Below are positions 49,569 to 59,591 of a stretch of DNA of 64,000 nt, piece by piece (the stretch's first letter is position 1; each line of letters begins with the position of its first letter). The position numbers were made by a program, and so were the translations under genes. The notes beneath the pieces were generated by a model. The model had not been told where the DNA came from. It did not search any database and was given only the letters and a program-made list of their open reading frames with translations. Location of the stretch: NCBI GenBank assembly GCA_963718635.1, contig OY970367.1:5766001-5830000 (forward strand), read 5' to 3'. Source of the stretch: JAIOQJ01 sp963718635. Lineage in GTDB: Bacteria; Planctomycetota; Planctomycetia; Gemmatales; Gemmataceae.

Positions 49569-51700
49569 TTATTCTCCGATAACCCGTAGCTTTAATGATT
49601 CTACACCGAGGGCCTTCTGCAATTGTAGCGGCCAAATCCAGTTTTTCGCTTCTTCCTCATTTTTCACGTAAAGTCGAATCGCACGTGGGAAGGCTAAGGC
49701 CATGGCTTGGGGCATATCGAGATGCTTGCACACGTTCAACAAAATCGGTCCTTCCTTGTGTGTCGGCGGCGGATGCCATAAGTCGAGCCGAGCCACGTCC
49801 GGCTCGAATAGGCTGGCATAAAGCGCAATGCCCGCCATGTCGCTCTTCCCCTGAAGCCAGAGCGGAACGTCTTTTAGTTCCTTCTGTTCACGCAGCGCCG
49901 CTAAAGCACGGCGAACGTCCCAGACGCGCTGGCCATCGAGCGTTTGCCCGATCAAGGCAAAGCGACGCCGAATTTGGATGTCGGCTTCCGTGCCGGGCTC
50001 TGCCCATTTGGTCGGGCCGATCCCGCGCGGGCAGACGGCGGCAAACGCCCACTTCCGCTTGGCCATTACTGCGCTCATTTTGCTTGAACTTCGCTTCATC
50101 CTTCTTCAACGGGTCACTAACGAGCAAAGCCTGTTGAAAAGCAGGGCCGAGATCGGCGCACCATTCCTGCCAACCCGGTTCATCAAGCACATTGAGCACA
50201 ACAAGCGTCGGCTTCTCGCCGTTGGCTGCGGTCATCAACCAGAGGCGCAGATCGATGCCGTCTTCACTGGTAAAATCCCAGGATTGAAGACGAATCTCAT
50301 TCGCCGATTGCTCGGGGGCGGGCTTTAAATTCAACGCCGGTGGAAACTCCGGCCAACCGCGAAAAACCTTCTCGCGCAGCGCCTTTTCGAGTTTTGCTTT
50401 CTCACCAGGCCACCATTGCTTCGCAACGCTTTCCGACTGCGGCAGAACGATGATTGCTGGCTTGATGAAATAGTCGTGAATTTTGTCGTTTAGCGCTCCT
50501 TCTGGAACGTCAGCGAGCACCTTCAATTGCTCCACCGGCACCGGTTCGGGCTTCTCAGCACTGAGCGGCCTGGGGTCGTCTTTGAGCCAGCGGTTGAGCC
50601 AGTGAAAGGCGCCGCTGCGGATTTCAAGCGTGTCGAGATGCGGGCCCTTCGTCTCCAGCAGATCGAATTTATCCGTTGCATCATAAAGGTTGTAGATCCC
50701 GCGAACTTTGGCAGCGATCCGTCGATAACTTGGCACGGGAAAGATCTCGTCTTTGTCGCTGTTGCCCAGCAGCAACGGCCTCGGCGCAAAGAGCGGCAAC
50801 CATGGCAAAGTCCCAGCGATAGGTGTTCGTCATAAACATGCAGTCACAGTGGCCGGCGATGATTCCTTTCTCCAGCCGGCCGGGATAGCCTTCATTCAAG
50901 TGCGCTTGCAAGTCGGCGATGCCAGCGACAGGAACGATACACTGCGGCCGATCGTCAACCGCAGCGATATACCAAGAATAGGCGCCGCCGCCGGAGCGTC
51001 CGGTTAGCCCTAGCCGTTTCATATCAACTTCCGACCTTGTCTCTAAGTAATCCATCGCGCGTATGCCGTTCCAGCACTCGATGCCGGCAGGCGTATAACC
51101 GAGTGTATGCCACCACCACATTCCTTTTTTGTATGTCCCATGATGCAGGCCAGGGATCTCCGAGAGTTGCAAAGTATCGAGAATCAGGCAGGCGTAACCA
51201 TGTTCGGCTAGCCAAGCGGGATGATGCTGGTAGAACATCTTGCTGCCGAACGAAACTTCTTTGCCGTCGATTTTTTTGACGATGTTGCCGTGCCCGCAGA
51301 CATAGAGCACCACCGGCAGCTTTTCTTTCGGTAAGGGATTCGGCAGGTAGAAATGAGCGGTGACATGCAAGTTGGGCATTGATTGAAAAGTCAGTTTTTC
51401 GATGGTGTGATTGCCGGCTTCGACCTTACCCGTAATGACCGGCTTCAAGTCAGTTCGTGCGGGCAAGGGATCGAGACCGAGCATCTCCAACAACTGCCGC
51501 CGCAGTTCGGGGCGTGCCTTTTCCCATTCGGCCTTTGTGCGATATTCCTTCAGGCAGGATGCGGAAATCAGAGCAGCCTGCTTGCGGAAATAGTTCTCGA
51601 TTATCGCCTCGCCGCGCGACAGGTCAGCGGCGCGGGCAGCAGATGAGACTAGGCTTGCGAAGCAAGTTAAGGCCGCGGTTAGAACAAAACGGAGGTGCAT
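49569..51700 (-). CDS. Secreted acetyl-xylan-esterase-like hydrolase (two frameshifts)
   Basis: Exported alpha/beta hydrolase of about 710 residues, of the planctomycete acetyl-xylan esterase (AXE1/DLH-like) type. The signal peptide is LTAALTCFASLVSSAARAAD. The nucleophile elbow is GLTGRSGGGAYSW; an aspartate candidate lies in LLLGNSDKDEIFP. The C-terminal 300 residues repeat a second hydrolase-like half (FALIGQTLDGQRVWDVRRAL and GIALYASLFEPDVARLDLW), commonly non-catalytic. Breaks near 50812 and near 50070 split it into three frames. Substrate unknown. Confidence 0.82.
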
Positions 51701-51775
51701 GTGTTGGTTCCAAGGGAGATGAAGTATTATGACCGCGCACAGCAACCAGCTTACGCTGCTCGGCTCGCCAGCCGG

Positions 51776-52516
51776 TTAGCGGTCGTAGTAGCGAAAGTCG
51801 TGCGAGCGCATGTTGTTTTGTAATTCGGTGTAATTTTCCACCGCGATCAAGCCAAAGATGATGGCGGTGAACAATCCAGGGCGCAGGTCCAGCGGGATCC
51901 AATCGCGGGGAATCGCGTTGAAATGGCAGCCGAGCGCATAGGCCACGAAGGCGATCGCCACGATGAACGACATTCGTAGAGAGTTGATCAAGCCGCGGCG
52001 AGGCTGCTGGGCCGTCCAGAGTTCACGGCTGATTTGCCCGCCATCAAGCGGGTAAACCGGCAATAGGTTGACGATTCCCAAGAATAAATTGACGATGTAT
52101 AACAACGAATAGATCACTTTGGTCGCATCGCTCGTCAGCCGCCAAGGTTCGATCTCGTTCGTGCTCCACACGATGCCGACAACAAGGAAATTCGCCAACG
52201 GCCCGGCCAAAGAAACGATGATCCTCCAAGATCGAACAGGAAGCCGATCATGCGAAATAGTAAGGCCGCCGAAACTATAGATGAGGATGTACGAGCCCAT
52301 GTGGTAGCATCGGTACAATAACGCATGGCCCAGCTCGTGAATCAGAATCGAAAAGAAAATGCAGCCAATGCCGATGCCCCAGTAGAGCATGCCTGATCTG
52401 GCCAGGTCAAAAGAGAAGAGCGCTGCGATCAGCCAGAACGATGGATGCACGCGCGTCGGAATGCTAAAGAGTCGGAAGTTCACGTCGTAAGGCGAAGGCT
52501 GCAAATTCATCAGCAT
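51776..52516 (-). CDS. Site-2 protease (M50) family membrane protein
   Basis: Intramembrane zinc metalloprotease family, 246 residues. The zinc motif HELGH lies in FFSILIHELGHALLYR and the third ligand in VNLLPVYPLDGGQ; at least five hydrophobic helices. The ATG at 52516 has GGAG eight bases upstream. No PDZ domain is present, so it belongs to the short planctomycete/cyanobacterial group rather than the RseP group. Role as a regulated protease is likely from family but the target is unknown. Confidence 0.88.
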   Translation of the reverse strand: MLMNLQPSPYDVNFRLFSIPTRVHPSFWLIAALFSFDLARSGMLYWGIGIGCIFFSILIHELGHALLYRCYHMGSYILIYSFGGLTISHDRLPVRSWRIIVSLAGPLANFLVVGIVWSTNEIEPWRLTSDATKVIYSLLYIVNLFLGIVNLLPVYPLDGGQISRELWTAQQPRRGLINSLRMSFIVAIAFVAYALGCHFNAIPRDWIPLDLRPGLFTAIIFGLIAVENYTELQNNMRSHDFRYYDR

Positions 52517-52910
52517 GAAGCAATCTCCAGAGCATCGGACAGCTAGCGAAACATGTCTACATCCCAGCTTAGGGAAGATCGCGCAGAGTTCTGGCAAAAA
52601 TGTTGATTGTTTCAGCTTCGCTCCTAACAGCCGCAGCCGTTCCCCCGCCCTGCCCTCCCCCCGCAAAGGTGGGGAAAGTGGGGGGGAGGGTTGGAAGGGC
52701 GATCTTCCGTTTTGTCAGGATCGGTTGTCGCAGCCCCACCGGTAGAGTGTGTCGCGTACAGGTTCGGTCTTGAGCGTTGTGACATACTTTTTTCGATAGA
52801 ACCAGACATCCGATTGCTGGTCTTTTGTATTCTCACGGTATACTTGTTGATGAGGCGTTTACTCGGGCAGCAGCCGGAGTGCCCAACTTCCCGCGAGATA
52901 CAGAAACGCC
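52517..52910. other. Gene-free stretch with a possible G-quadruplex
   Basis: About 390 bp between divergent M50 and sigma-factor genes. Bases 52671-52690 read GGGGAAAGTGGGGGGGAGGG; four G runs on the plus strand could form a quadruplex. An inverted C-run (CCCTCCCCCC) just before it makes a competing hairpin. Promoters of both genes must lie here; I see no clear sites. Confidence 0.5.
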
Positions 52911-53576
52911 ATGGCACTTACGAATGTTGATCGCTCGATTTTGCATCGCTGCCTGATTCACGATAATGGCGCTTGGAACGATTTTGTCGATCGATTCGTC
53001 GGGTTGGTTTATCACGTCATCCACTACACGGCCCACTTGCGCAGCAACCCCTTGAAGCCGGACGTGGTCGAAGATATTGCCCAGGAGATTCTGACCCGGA
53101 TAGCTGCCGACGATTATGCGCTGCTGCGCGCATTCCGCGGTAAGAGCTCGTTGGCAACTTATTTAACTGTATTGTCGCGACGAATCTGTTTTGCCGAGCT
53201 CGCCCGACGAGGGACAATGCGCAAGCCCTTGCCCACGGAATATCAGAGCAAGTCGAAAGGCGAGATTGCACTCCCGGCCGATCCGCTGGCCACCCGTTCG
53301 ACCGACATTCATCCGATCGCGGAAGAAGAGACGCCGGCCGTGCGCGCAGGCATGGAGAGTCTCGACTTATTAGAGAAGTTGATTCGCAGGCTGCCTACGC
53401 GTGAACGCGAAGTCGTACGACTCTTTTATTTCGAGGGTCGAACGTATGAAGAGATCAGCATTGATCTAAATCTACCCGTAAAAACGATCGGGCCTATTTT
53501 AAAACGCGCGCGTGTCGCTTTGCGGCAGTACGAAGAGAAAGCCGAGAAACGACGCGTTGACAGGAACAGGCGCTAG
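52911..53576 (+). CDS. ECF-type RNA polymerase sigma factor
   Basis: Sigma-70 family factor of 221 residues of the extracytoplasmic-function class. Sigma-2 core: FVDRFVGLVYHVIHY and VEDIAQEILTRIAADDY. The linker is longer than average (about 60 residues including STDIHPIAEEETP). Sigma-4 core: RRLPTREREVVRLFYFEGRT and YEEISIDLNLPVKTIGPIL. No anti-sigma gene is adjacent. The next genes (a small hydrophilic protein and DUF4142) could be its regulon. Confidence 0.9.
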   Translation: MALTNVDRSILHRCLIHDNGAWNDFVDRFVGLVYHVIHYTAHLRSNPLKPDVVEDIAQEILTRIAADDYALLRAFRGKSSLATYLTVLSRRICFAELARRGTMRKPLPTEYQSKSKGEIALPADPLATRSTDIHPIAEEETPAVRAGMESLDLLEKLIRRLPTREREVVRLFYFEGRTYEEISIDLNLPVKTIGPILKRARVALRQYEEKAEKRRVDRNRR

Positions 53577-53814
53577 GTTTTCACTCGGTGAAATTCAAAG
53601 GTCCCCGGCAACAACCTATCAACTGTCGTTCACTTTTTCCCCAATCTTGTCGTGCCTGTGCAGTCGGAAACCAGCCGCGCAAAACTCGGCCGTTAACCGC
53701 ACCGGCAATTGCTTTGAATCTGATTACAACTTGGCGGGCAGTGGCATCGCATTTGCGTGGTTTTATGACTCTCCTAATAGTGCCGGTTCTGAGGGAGCAT
53801 CAAGGGAGCGACAT

Positions 53815-54009
53815 ATGACCGAGAACAAGCGCAAGTCCAAGACTCTCAAATCCGCTGAGAATCCCACGACGCCGTCCGAAACAAAACAAGACAATGTTGA
53901 GAAAGACCCGGCGGCTGAGTGGGGTGGAGGCATTGAGACGGGCAAGCAAATTGCTCGTGGCGGCCATTCGCAAGGGCATGTTCCCGGCGCTTCAGAACAG
54001 AAGCCATAG
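53815..54009 (+). CDS. Small hydrophilic protein (64 aa)
   Basis: Unrecognised, 64 residues, strongly polar, with no predicted fold or membrane segment: MTENKRKSKTLKSAENPTTP at the start and ARGGHSQGHVPGASEQKP at the end. ATG at 53815 follows AAGGGA at good spacing. Its composition suggests a disordered stress-type protein. Placed between the sigma factor and DUF4142. Confidence 0.55.
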   Translation: MTENKRKSKTLKSAENPTTPSETKQDNVEKDPAAEWGGGIETGKQIARGGHSQGHVPGASEQKP

Positions 54010-54100
54010 TCACTTTAGGTCTTAAGCTGACTTAGTTGGAAGTGGGCGGGTAAACTTCTAACGAAAGCAGCTCACTAATTTATTGTAAGGATGAAATAAG

Positions 54101-54625
54101 ATGAAACAGCTAGCAGCTTTCTTCGGCGTGGTAGTTGCCTCGCTGATCGTGGTGCCATTCAGTCGTGCAGACGACGCGAGAGGCGGAACCGATGCGAAGT
54201 TCATCCGCGAGGCCGCAAGCGGCGGCATGATGGAAGTGATGCTTGGGCAGCTCGCAACTACCAATTCCCAAAACCCCGATGTCCGCAAGTTCGGCGAACA
54301 AATGGTGGCCGATCACACAAAGGCAAACAAGGAATTGATGGCAGTGGCTCAATCCAAAGGCATCAAGGTTCCAACAACGATGGACGAGAAGTGTCAAGCG
54401 ATGTGCGAGAAACTTAAAGCTCTCAAAGGAGCGGAGTTCGACAAAGCCTACATGGCGCACATGGTGAAAGATCATGAGAACGATGTTTCCGAATTCACGA
54501 AGTATTCGAAAGATGCGACTGACGAGCAGGTGAAAGCGTTTGCCACCAAAACATTGCCAACGCTGAAAGAACATCTGCAGATGTCACGAGAGGTAGCTGC
54601 CAAAGTTGGCGCCATAGAGAAGTAG
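54101..54625 (+). CDS. DUF4142 family exported protein
   Basis: Protein of 174 residues, DUF4142 family (ferritin-like four-helix fold, function not established). A signal peptide (FFGVVVASLIVVPFSRADD) is followed by family text FIREAASGGMMEVMLGQLAT, VRKFGEQMVADHTKANKEL and HMVKDHENDVSEFTKYSKD. Conserved His and Glu/Asp positions are present. ATG at 54101 follows GTAAGGA. A strong hairpin lies downstream. Confidence 0.9.
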   Translation: MKQLAAFFGVVVASLIVVPFSRADDARGGTDAKFIREAASGGMMEVMLGQLATTNSQNPDVRKFGEQMVADHTKANKELMAVAQSKGIKVPTTMDEKCQAMCEKLKALKGAEFDKAYMAHMVKDHENDVSEFTKYSKDATDEQVKAFATKTLPTLKEHLQMSREVAAKVGAIEK

Positions 54626-54676
54626 TTCGGTTTTCTACCGCTTTGCTCAGGGAAATTACTGACGATTCGAGAAACC

Positions 54677-54711
54677 AAGTTCTTGCAAGCAAATCATGTT
54701 TGCAAGAACTT
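54677..54711 (+). terminator. Perfect 12-bp hairpin after the DUF4142 gene
   Basis: Arms AAGTTCTTGCAA and TTGCAAGAACTT (54677-54688 and 54700-54711) around an 11-base loop. The following bases ATTCTTGAT are only weakly T-rich, so intrinsic termination is possible but not certain. The remaining sequence to 54959 contains no gene. Confidence 0.5.
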
Positions 54712-54959
54712 ATTCTTGATAAAGTTCGGTTTGGCATCCCTCATTTTCCAGACGCTACCACCTCTGGGAAGCATCGATTGTTGGAGCCGGACTGCCGGAA
54801 ATTAAGTGCCTAGCCGCGCTTTTCGCGCCTGTTATTTCCTCTTTGCAAAACTTTCAACCCGTGCTATAGCGATACCGCGTTCGAAAGCCCATTGATTGAA
54901 TATTCGATGCAGAATGGATTTCGGCATCGAGCGAACACATCCCAAGGAAGGGGCGTTTC

Positions 54960-55475
54960 ATGCGGCGATGGATCGTCTGCGCAGGTCTTATTTTGGTTTG
55001 TCCGCTGGCTGTTTTGGCACAGACCCCCGGACGAGCGGTGCAACTCGACCTTGTCACTTATAAGCAGCTCGGCAATGAAATCAAAAAGCTGCAGGGACAG
55101 GTCGTTCTCGTCGATTTCTGGGCCGATTTCTGCCGGCCCTGCAAAGAAAAATTTCCGCACGTCATGCAGTGGCATCGCCAATATGCTTCGCAAGGGCTTG
55201 AGGTGGTGACCGTGAGCATTGACGATGCGACCGACTTGCAGGCGCGTGAACAAGTGAAACTTTTCCTGCAGCAGCAAGGCGCCCTAACCCGAAATCTGAT
55301 GCTCGCCGAGAAACCCGACGTGTGGATTCCTAAACTGAAAATGGATAGCGTACCGACGATGTTTCTGTTCGATCGCCAGGGCCAGCTCATTAACCGCTGG
55401 ACCGGCGGCGAGATCAATATGCCGCAGATCGAAAAGCGCATCGCAGAACTGCTTGCAGCGAAAAACGGGGAATGA
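54960..55475 (+). CDS. Exported TlpA/ResA-like thioredoxin
   Basis: Periplasmic thiol-disulfide protein of 171 residues. The signal peptide is WIVCAGLILVCPLAVLA. The thioredoxin active site is WADFCRPCKEKFP (CxxC as CRPC), with cis-proline in SVPTMFLFD. Role: reduction of cytochrome haem sites or other exported disulfides is usual for this family. ATG at 54960 follows AGGAAGGGG. The flavin reductase gene begins with a four-base ATGA overlap at its end, so they are an operon. Confidence 0.9.
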   Translation: MRRWIVCAGLILVCPLAVLAQTPGRAVQLDLVTYKQLGNEIKKLQGQVVLVDFWADFCRPCKEKFPHVMQWHRQYASQGLEVVTVSIDDATDLQAREQVKLFLQQQGALTRNLMLAEKPDVWIPKLKMDSVPTMFLFDRQGQLINRWTGGEINMPQIEKRIAELLAAKNGE

Positions 55476-55987
55476 GCGATACCATGCGGGACGACAGCAA
55501 GGCGACTCCAGGCGAAGCGGATAAGGCGTTGTTGGCTGCCCTTGGCAGAATACCGAGCGGCCTGTTCGTTCTGACTTTCCGCCAGGGTAAGCACGAAACG
55601 GCCATGCTCGCCAGTTGGGTGCAACAGTGTTCCTTCGAGCCTCCGCAGGTTGCTTTCGCGATCAATGAAAAGCGATACGTTCTTGATTGGCTCGTAGAGG
55701 GGTCGCCCGTGACCGTTAACATTTTAGGCGAAGGTCAAAAAGAACTTGTGAGCCATTTCGGCAAAGGCTTTGAACCGGGGGTCTCCGCCTTTGATGCAAT
55801 TAAGATCGAACATTCCGGGACAAGCGCCGCGATCCTCACGGATGCCCATGCTTACCTCGATTGCCGAGTGGCGCAGAGGCATTCCGTCGGCGATCATACC
55901 TTAGTTGTAGCAAGCGTGATTGCCGGCCGAATTCAGCACGAAGGCAGGCCGGGCGTTCACGTCCGCCGTAACGGCTCGCATTATTAA
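55472..55987 (+). CDS. Flavin reductase-like domain protein
   Basis: FMN-binding split-barrel protein of 171 residues of the flavin-reductase family. Family text: LGRIPSGLFVLTFRQG, AMLASWVQQCSFEPPQVAFA and AYLDCRVAQRHSVGDHTLVV. Could reduce FMN for a partner oxygenase or act on flavodiiron-type proteins; the partner is unknown. Its ATG overlaps the thioredoxin stop codon. Confidence 0.88.
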   Translation: MSDTMRDDSKATPGEADKALLAALGRIPSGLFVLTFRQGKHETAMLASWVQQCSFEPPQVAFAINEKRYVLDWLVEGSPVTVNILGEGQKELVSHFGKGFEPGVSAFDAIKIEHSGTSAAILTDAHAYLDCRVAQRHSVGDHTLVVASVIAGRIQHEGRPGVHVRRNGSHY

Positions 55988-56094
55988 ATCGGGCTCGACT
56001 GGCATTTCGCTCAGCATTCCGCCTATCATCTCTTCATTAAGAGCAGCGGTTGCTCCTCCTCCATACTTCAACCGATCCGAAGATCCATCGACAT

Positions 56095-57652
56095 ATGGCA
56101 ACACCTCGCGTGGTCATCATCGGCGCTGGACCGGGTGGACTGGCATCAGCGCTTTTGCTTGCCCATGCGGGCATACAGGTTCGCATCATCGAACGGCTGC
56201 CCCAAGTCGGCGGCCGGTGTTCAGCGCTCGAAAGCGATGGATTTCGTTTCGATCTGGGACCAACTTTTTTTCTCTACCCTCGAGTGCTCGAACGGATTTT
56301 TGCCTGCATCGGCCGCAACTTGCAACAAGAAGTGCCGATGGTCAGGCTCGACCCGCAGTATCGCCTCGTCTTTGGCCAAGGAGGCGAACTCCATTGCACT
56401 CCCGATGTTATGCGAATGCAGGCCGAGATTGCACGCTTAGCCCCGGGTGATGCCGCTTCTCTCCATCGCTATCTAACGGACAACCGAGAAAAATTGACCC
56501 GCTTTCGGCCCATCCTCGAAAATGCGTTCCTCAGCTGGAAGCGGCTGCTAAGTTGGGATCTGCTGAAGCTTTTGCCCATCCTCCGGCCTTGGCGTTCGCT
56601 CGATTCGGAGTTATCGCGCTATTTCGTCGATCCGCGAGTTCGTTTGGCCTTTTCGTTTCAATCGAAATACCTGGGCATGTCGCCATTCAATTGTCCCAGC
56701 TTGTTTTCGATTCTGTCGTTTCTCGAATATGAATTCGGCGTGCATCATCCCATGGGCGGCTGCGCGGCCGTTTCGGAAACGATGGCAGACATCTGCGCAG
56801 AAATGGGCGTCGAGATTTCACTCAGCGAAGAGGTTGAGCAGATTCTCTTCGAAGGAAAAAAAGCAGTCGGTGTACGCACAAATGAAGGAGAGCATCGCTG
56901 CGATGCCTTAGTCATCAACGCGGACTTCGCCCAGGCGATGACCAAGTTGGTCCCCGATCAATTGCGACGACGTTGGACCGATAAGAAAATTGCGCAAGAA
57001 GTTTTCGTGCTCGACCTTCATGATGTATTTGGGAATCGAAGGCCGATACGATGAAGTCGATCACCATACGATCTACACCGCCAACGACTACGTTGGCAAC
57101 TTAGGCGATATTGAAAAACGAAACATTCTTTCGGACGATTCATCTTTTTACGTGCAGAATGCCGGCATCACCGATGATACGCTCGCCCCGCGCGGCTGTA
57201 GCACCCTCTACGTCCTGGCGCCGGTGACGAATCGACATCCCAATGTCGATTGGCCTTCCGCCAAGGCAGGCTTTCGACAAAAGCTGCTGGCCCAGCTAAA
57301 AAAGATCGGCATCACAAACGTTGAAAAGCGCATCCGTTATGAAAAAATCGTAACCCCGGCCGATTGGGAAAATGATTATCACGTCTATCGCGGCGCCACG
57401 TTCAACTTGGCTCATACACTGGGACAGATGCTCCATCGTCGGCCCAGAAACAGGTTTGAAGATTTGCAATCGGTTTATCTTGTCGGCGGGGGCACGCACC
57501 CAGGCAGCGGACTGCCGGTGATCTACGAATCGGCCCGCATTACCAGCCGGCTACTGCTGCAAGACCTTGGCTACGCAACTTCCTGGCTCGATCCGAGCGA
57601 TGAGAGCGTTGCCCTGCCCTGCGAATCAAGCCTTTTAGAAACGAGCGCGTAG
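56095..57652 (+). CDS. CrtI-family FAD desaturase (one frameshift)
   Basis: FAD-dependent phytoene/diapophytoene desaturase-like oxidoreductase of about 520 residues. The dinucleotide motif is VVIIGAGPGGLASALLLAHAG; the family ending is VYLVGGGTHPGSGLPVIYES. Substrate may be a C30 or C40 carotene or another isoprenoid. The start at ATG 56095 (MATPRV) begins the Rossmann strand; the frame is open upstream to 56050. The frame shifts near 57000, where AQEVF continues as SCSTFMMYLGIEGRYDEVDH. A second, intact family member follows at 57820. Confidence 0.88.
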
Positions 57653-57738
57653 TTTGCGAGCTCGCCAAAGGCGAGCCGACCTGCGTAAACAGTCGGGTGA
57701 AGTTTAGTTTGAAACTACGCGTTGTAACTTAAAAGTCC

Positions 57739-57794
57739 GATCCGGAAGTCGTTAGACTTCCGCTACGACCCGGAAGTCTGACGACTTCCGCTAC
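57739..57794. repeat. Interspersed inverted repeat, second copy of the GGAAGTC / GACTTCC family
   Basis: CGGAAGTCGTTAGACTTCCG and CGGAAGTCTGACGACTTCCG in tandem, closely matching 9498-9572. It sits 25 bp before the second desaturase gene and might hold part of its promoter region. Confidence 0.85.
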
Positions 57795-57819
57795 ACCTCA
57801 TCGAATCCGCCGGACCATC

Positions 57820-59388
57820 ATGAACAACACTTCCTCGCATATCGGCATCATCGGCGGCGGGCTTGGCGGGTTGGCAGCCGCCTGCACGCTTGCCGCGCGC
57901 GGCCACCGGGTGACACTTTTCGAGAAAAGCGATTGGCTCGGGGGCAAGGCCGCTGTGTTAGCCGAAAATGGCTTCCGCTTCGATATGGGACCGACCATCC
58001 TTACCGTGCCGAGCGTCCTGCATCGCATCTTTGCGGAGGCAGGTCGAAGTTGCAGCGACTACCTGGACCTTATCAGGCTCAACCCGCAATGGCGTTGTTT
58101 CTATGAGGATGGCGCCCTTCTTGACCTTCACGAAAATAGAGAGCGAATGTCGGCCGAGATCGAACGCTTTGCGCCCGGCCCATCCGCCGAAGGCTATCAA
58201 CACTTCCTGCGCTTCTCCGAACGGATGCATGCGATTTCGGATCGTTTTTTCTTCTGGCGCTCCATTGGCCGTATGAGGGAGATGATCGATTTCTCAGCAG
58301 GTTTTAAGCCGAAACTGCTGGCTGACGTTCTGGCCATGCGCCTGGGCCGTTCGGTTTCTTCGACGGTCCGCAAATATGTTCCGGACGCCCGCGTAGCGCA
58401 AATGCTCGATCACTTCACGCAGTACGTCGGCTCAGCGCCCGATCAATCGCCGGCCGTGCTTTGCGGCATTGCCAGTATGCAAACCGCCGAAGGGATTTGG
58501 TATCCGAAGGGCGGTACGGGCGCCGTGCCTCGGGCTCTCGTGCAACTCGGTGCGGAGCTCGGCGTCAACTACCGGACGAACTCTGGCATCCGTCGAATTG
58601 TTGTTGACCATCGGACTAAGACAGCGACTGGCGTCGAGACTGAATGTGGTGAAAAACTACATTTCGATGCCATTGTTTCCAATGCAGACACGGTGCGCAC
58701 TCATAAAGAATTATTACAGGCTGAAAATACGAAGCGCTTCCAGAAGCGAAGAAAATACGAGCCGGCGTGTTCGGGCGTCGTTCTCTATTTAGGTCTTGAT
58801 CGACGCTACGATCAGTTGCTTCATCACAACTTTGTCTTTTCCAACAGTCCCGAGGAAGAATTTGAATCGATCTATCACCGTGGCGAGCCCGCCGTCGATC
58901 CCACCTGTTATCTTTGTGCGCCGGCAATGACCGAACCGGGGGTAGCGCCATCTGGAGGCGAAGCGCTCTATGTGTTGGTGCATACACCCTATCTTAGGAA
59001 GCACCACGATTGGAAAGTGATGTTCCCTGCTTATCGGGCGAAGATCCTGGCCAAATTAGAGCGAAGCGCAGGTCTGACTAACATCGAAAAGCATATCCGC
59101 TTTGAAAGCCATCTCACGCCTCAACACATCCACGACCGTTATCGAGTTCTCGACGGCGCCATCTACGGTCTTGCCAGCCACGGAAAGTGGCACGGCGCCT
59201 TCAAACCCGCCAACCGCAGCCCCGACTTCAAGCGACTTTACCTTGCCGGCGGCTCGGCACACCCGGGGCCGGGAATGCCCATGGCCCTCATGTCCGGCTG
59301 GATCGCCGCCGATGCGCTCGATAAAGACTTCCAAGGGCAGACGCCAGAAGAAACCTCTCACGTTGAAGTTGCCGGCACTCCCGTCTAA
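57820..59388 (+). CDS. CrtI-family FAD desaturase
   Basis: Intact phytoene-desaturase-family protein of 522 residues. FAD site: IGIIGGGLGGLAAACTLAAR; second block FDMGPTILTVPSVLHRIF; C-terminal FAD block LYLAGGSAHPGPGMPMALMS. With the neighbour at 56095 it forms a pair such as successive desaturase and oxidase or ketolase steps of carotenoid synthesis, as reported for squalene-route carotenoids in planctomycetes (established knowledge, not shown here). No phytoene or squalene synthase gene is in the window. Confidence 0.9.
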   Translation: MNNTSSHIGIIGGGLGGLAAACTLAARGHRVTLFEKSDWLGGKAAVLAENGFRFDMGPTILTVPSVLHRIFAEAGRSCSDYLDLIRLNPQWRCFYEDGALLDLHENRERMSAEIERFAPGPSAEGYQHFLRFSERMHAISDRFFFWRSIGRMREMIDFSAGFKPKLLADVLAMRLGRSVSSTVRKYVPDARVAQMLDHFTQYVGSAPDQSPAVLCGIASMQTAEGIWYPKGGTGAVPRALVQLGAELGVNYRTNSGIRRIVVDHRTKTATGVETECGEKLHFDAIVSNADTVRTHKELLQAENTKRFQKRRKYEPACSGVVLYLGLDRRYDQLLHHNFVFSNSPEEEFESIYHRGEPAVDPTCYLCAPAMTEPGVAPSGGEALYVLVHTPYLRKHHDWKVMFPAYRAKILAKLERSAGLTNIEKHIRFESHLTPQHIHDRYRVLDGAIYGLASHGKWHGAFKPANRSPDFKRLYLAGGSAHPGPGMPMALMSGWIAADALDKDFQGQTPEETSHVEVAGTPV

Positions 59389-59397
59389 CATCTACTG

Positions 59398-59421
59398 CGA
59401 ACAGGCCTTCCGGCCTGTTCG
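59398..59421 (+). terminator. Hairpin after the second desaturase gene
   Basis: Perfect 10-bp arms CGAACAGGCC and GGCCTGTTCG around a four-base loop, 9 bases past the stop codon, followed by ACTTTGTT, a weakly T-rich tail. Plausible terminator. Confidence 0.5.
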
Positions 59422-59591
59422 ACTTTGTTCCGAGTTTCACTCTTCTCGTTTGGCACTCTGCTCAAATGTCTAATCGGCTATAGTTTCTACTCAAAGAGCT
59501 ACCCCGAAAGAGATTCAACGCATAAGTTAATGCCATTCGGTCCCGCGATCAAAATATCTCGTTTCATATCGGCGTAATTACGGAGGCTGAC

